Of a DNA stretch of 64,000 bases, positions 62,426-64,000 are shown piece after piece. This stretch comes from Neisseriaceae bacterium TC5R-5 (GTDB lineage Bacteria > Pseudomonadota > Gammaproteobacteria > Burkholderiales > Chromobacteriaceae). A model generated the notes under the pieces. That model worked only from the letters and a program-made list of their open reading frames with translations. It searched no databases and was not told where the DNA came from. Numbering within the stretch: the first letter of the stretch is position 1; the number at the start of each line of letters is the position of its first letter. Made by a program: the position numbers and the translations under genes. The stretch spans positions 62,001 through 126,000 of the forward strand of contig JACCFC020000004.1 of assembly GCA_020830965.2 (NCBI GenBank). Reading direction: 5' to 3'.

Positions 62426-63220
62426 ATGCACAGCCAACTCAGCCAGCGCATCGCCGTCGTGACTGGCGGTTCCTCCGGCATTGGTCTGGCCACCGTGCGC
62501 CTGCTATTAGCTGAAGGGGCAAAGGTCGCTTTCTGCGGACGTGATCACGATCGCTTAGCCACAGCGGAACAACAGCTAAAACAAGCATTTCCACAAGCAG
62601 ACTTATTAGCCCTGTCATGTGATGTACTCAATGAAGAACAGGTGCACCACTTTGCCCAGCAAGTACAGCAGCACTTCGGCGGCGTGGATGTACTGATCAA
62701 TAATGCTGGACAGGGCTTTGTGGCACATTTTGACGACACCCCCAGCGAGCGCTGGTTGCTGGAAGCACAGCTTAAGCTGTTTGGCGTCATCTATCCGGTA
62801 CAGGCGTTTATGTCGGCACTGCAAGCCTCGGACATTGCCTCCATCACCTGCGTCAATTCGCTGCTGGCGCTGCAACCCGAGCCACATATGATCGCCACCT
62901 CAGCCGCCCGCGCCGCCTTGCTGAATATGACGCTGACGCTGGCGCATGAGTTGGCGCCGAAAAACATCCGCGTTAACTCCATCCTGCTGGGCATGGTGGA
63001 CTCCGGTCAATGGCGGCGACGCTATGCCGAACGCAGTGACCCACAGCAAAGCTGGGCAAGCTGGAGCAGCGAACTGGCACAACGGCGCGGCATCCCCTTG
63101 GGCAGGCTAGGCCAGCCAGAAGAAGCCGCACAAGCCTTACTGTTTCTGGCCTCTCCGCTGGCAGCCTTCACCACCGGTGCCGCGCTGGATGTCTCTGGTG
63201 GTTATAACCGCCATCTATAG
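62426..63220 (+). CDS. SDR-family protein 2 with a non-canonical active site
   Basis: 264 aa. The nucleotide motif TGGSSGIG (13-20) and INNAG (91-95) are normal, and Ser145 is kept. At the YxxxK position the protein has Thr158 and Arg162 (TSAAR). Without the catalytic Tyr/Lys it cannot work as a classical dehydrogenase and may be a lyase, isomerase or regulator. I recall related proteins with the same TSAAR motif in other AspDH clusters. The ribosome site AAAGGAGAAATA repeats that of the ferredoxin and VOC genes. Confidence 0.88.
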   Translation: MHSQLSQRIAVVTGGSSGIGLATVRLLLAEGAKVAFCGRDHDRLATAEQQLKQAFPQADLLALSCDVLNEEQVHHFAQQVQQHFGGVDVLINNAGQGFVAHFDDTPSERWLLEAQLKLFGVIYPVQAFMSALQASDIASITCVNSLLALQPEPHMIATSAARAALLNMTLTLAHELAPKNIRVNSILLGMVDSGQWRRRYAERSDPQQSWASWSSELAQRRGIPLGRLGQPEEAAQALLFLASPLAAFTTGAALDVSGGYNRHL

Positions 63221-63230
63221 GAGGCTTATC

Positions 63231-64000
63231 ATGCAAAAAATCATGCTGATCGGCTATGGCGCTATGGCCCAGGCGGTGATTCAGCACCTGCCAGCCAAGC
63301 GGCTGGGCTGGATTGTGGCTCGCCCTCATCACCATGCGGCCATCCAACAGCGCTTTGGCGGTCAGGTCGCCGCGCTGACCCATCCGCTAGCCTGCGACGG
63401 CCACCCGGCACTGGTGGTGGAATGCGCCAGTCAGCAGGCCATCGCCGATTTCGCTACCGAGATACTGACGCAAGGCTGGTCACTGGCTTTGATATCGGTG
63501 GGTGCACTGGCCAACGCTGCGTTACAACAAAAACTGCAACAAGCCACCCGCCAGCCCGGACAGTTGCAATTGCTGGCCGGAGCCGTCGCCGGCCTGGAGG
63601 CTCTGCGGGCAGCACGCCACGGTGGTCTGGAGCAAGTCAGCTATCAGGCCAGCAAGCCACCGGCGGCCTGGCGCGGCAGCCTCGCCGAACAATGGCTGCC
63701 ACTGGATCAACTCAGCTGTGCGCAGACTTTTTTTGAAGGCAGCGCCCGCGAGGCCGCGCAGCGCTTTCCGGCCAATGCCAATGTTGCGGCAAGCATCGCG
63801 CTGGCCGGGCTCGGCCTTGATCGCACCCGTGTCAGCCTGCAAGCCGACCCCGGCTTACAGCGCAATCGCCACACCATCCATGCCCACGGCCAGTTTGGCG
63901 ATTTCACTATCCAACTAAATGGCAACCCGCTGCCGGGTAACCCGAAAACCTCACTGCTAGCCGCCCTCAGCGTGGTAGAAGCCTGCCGCCAATTGTGGCT
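63231..64000 (+). CDS. Aspartate dehydrogenase-like protein (partial; 3' end off the right edge)
   Basis: 256 of perhaps ~265 codons. An N-terminal Rossmann motif GYGAMA (8-13) is followed by the AspDH domain: LISVGALAN, LLAGAVAGLEALRAAR, FPANANVAASIALAGLGLD and the NxH segment NRHTIHAHGQFGDF with His214, probably catalytic. The family oxidatively deaminates L-aspartate to iminoaspartate or runs in reverse; paralogues in catabolic clusters may use other amino/imino acids. The site AGGAGG overlaps the SDR stop. Confidence 0.9.
   Translation, partial: MQKIMLIGYGAMAQAVIQHLPAKRLGWIVARPHHHAAIQQRFGGQVAALTHPLACDGHPALVVECASQQAIADFATEILTQGWSLALISVGALANAALQQKLQQATRQPGQLQLLAGAVAGLEALRAARHGGLEQVSYQASKPPAAWRGSLAEQWLPLDQLSCAQTFFEGSAREAAQRFPANANVAASIALAGLGLDRTRVSLQADPGLQRNRHTIHAHGQFGDFTIQLNGNPLPGNPKTSLLAALSVVEACRQLW

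Overview
The window looks like a chromosome segment of a mesophilic betaproteobacterium, most likely order Neisseriales (Chromobacteriaceae or Chitinibacteraceae type). The evidence is a type IV minor pilin operon of fimT-pilV-pilW-pilX-pilY1-pilE order, an EarP rhamnosyltransferase, a small DUF3460 protein, Tol-Pal, FliW, KtrAB and an extracellular PHB depolymerase. Family names are recognised from the protein sequences alone; no database search was run.

Layout. 1-4452 (minus): the first ~1480 codons of a giant autotransporter-type adhesin made of beta-strand repeats, running off the left edge. 4743-10904 (minus): six-gene type IV pilus minor pilin/PilY1 operon. 11034-12726: earP (no efp beside it) and a guanidinium exporter behind a guanidine-II (mini-ykkC) riboswitch. 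12727-13652: gene-poor, probably decayed. 13653-17066: LacI-family regulator, RelE/Phd-type toxin-antitoxin pair and recD. 17207-19333: RNB ribonuclease and a tRNA-Met with its own promoter and terminator. 19618-23474: tolR-tolA-tolB-pal-cpoB with no tolQ in front. 23733-28820: oligopeptidase A, gamma-carbonic-anhydrase-like protein, DUF3460 protein, O-methyltransferase, LplT-like MFS protein. 28849-45000: housekeeping genes (fumarase, peptide-binding protein, PHB depolymerase, MsrB, dGTPase, Tag, FliW, PPK2, NCS1 permease, YgjP-like peptidase) whose intergenic spaces hold several copies of a ~100-112 bp element with inverted ends and 3-bp TNA target duplications, i.e. a MITE.

45107-50546: an APC permease and ktrAB. 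A ~600 bp segment containing the 5' part of ktrB and its leader is present twice as direct repeats, enclosing ~1.2 kb of very AT-rich DNA with an HtrL/WlaTC-type glycosyltransferase gene and fragments of others. This is a recent horizontal insertion. 50823-53700: ssuE-ssuD with a divergent CysB-type regulator.

53880-64000: the most notable region, an apparently uncharacterised oxygenolytic catabolic cluster. It encodes a Rieske ferredoxin, a 102-aa small protein, an alpha-only Rieske oxygenase, an SDR, an IclR regulator, an extradiol-type VOC dioxygenase, an FAD ferredoxin reductase, an MFS transporter, a cupin, an alpha/beta hydrolase, a second SDR lacking the catalytic Tyr/Lys, and an aspartate-dehydrogenase-like enzyme cut by the right edge. 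The enzymes suggest ring hydroxylation, extradiol cleavage, hydrolysis and a step on an amino/imino acid, so a nitrogen-containing aromatic substrate is plausible. The substrate cannot be named from sequence.
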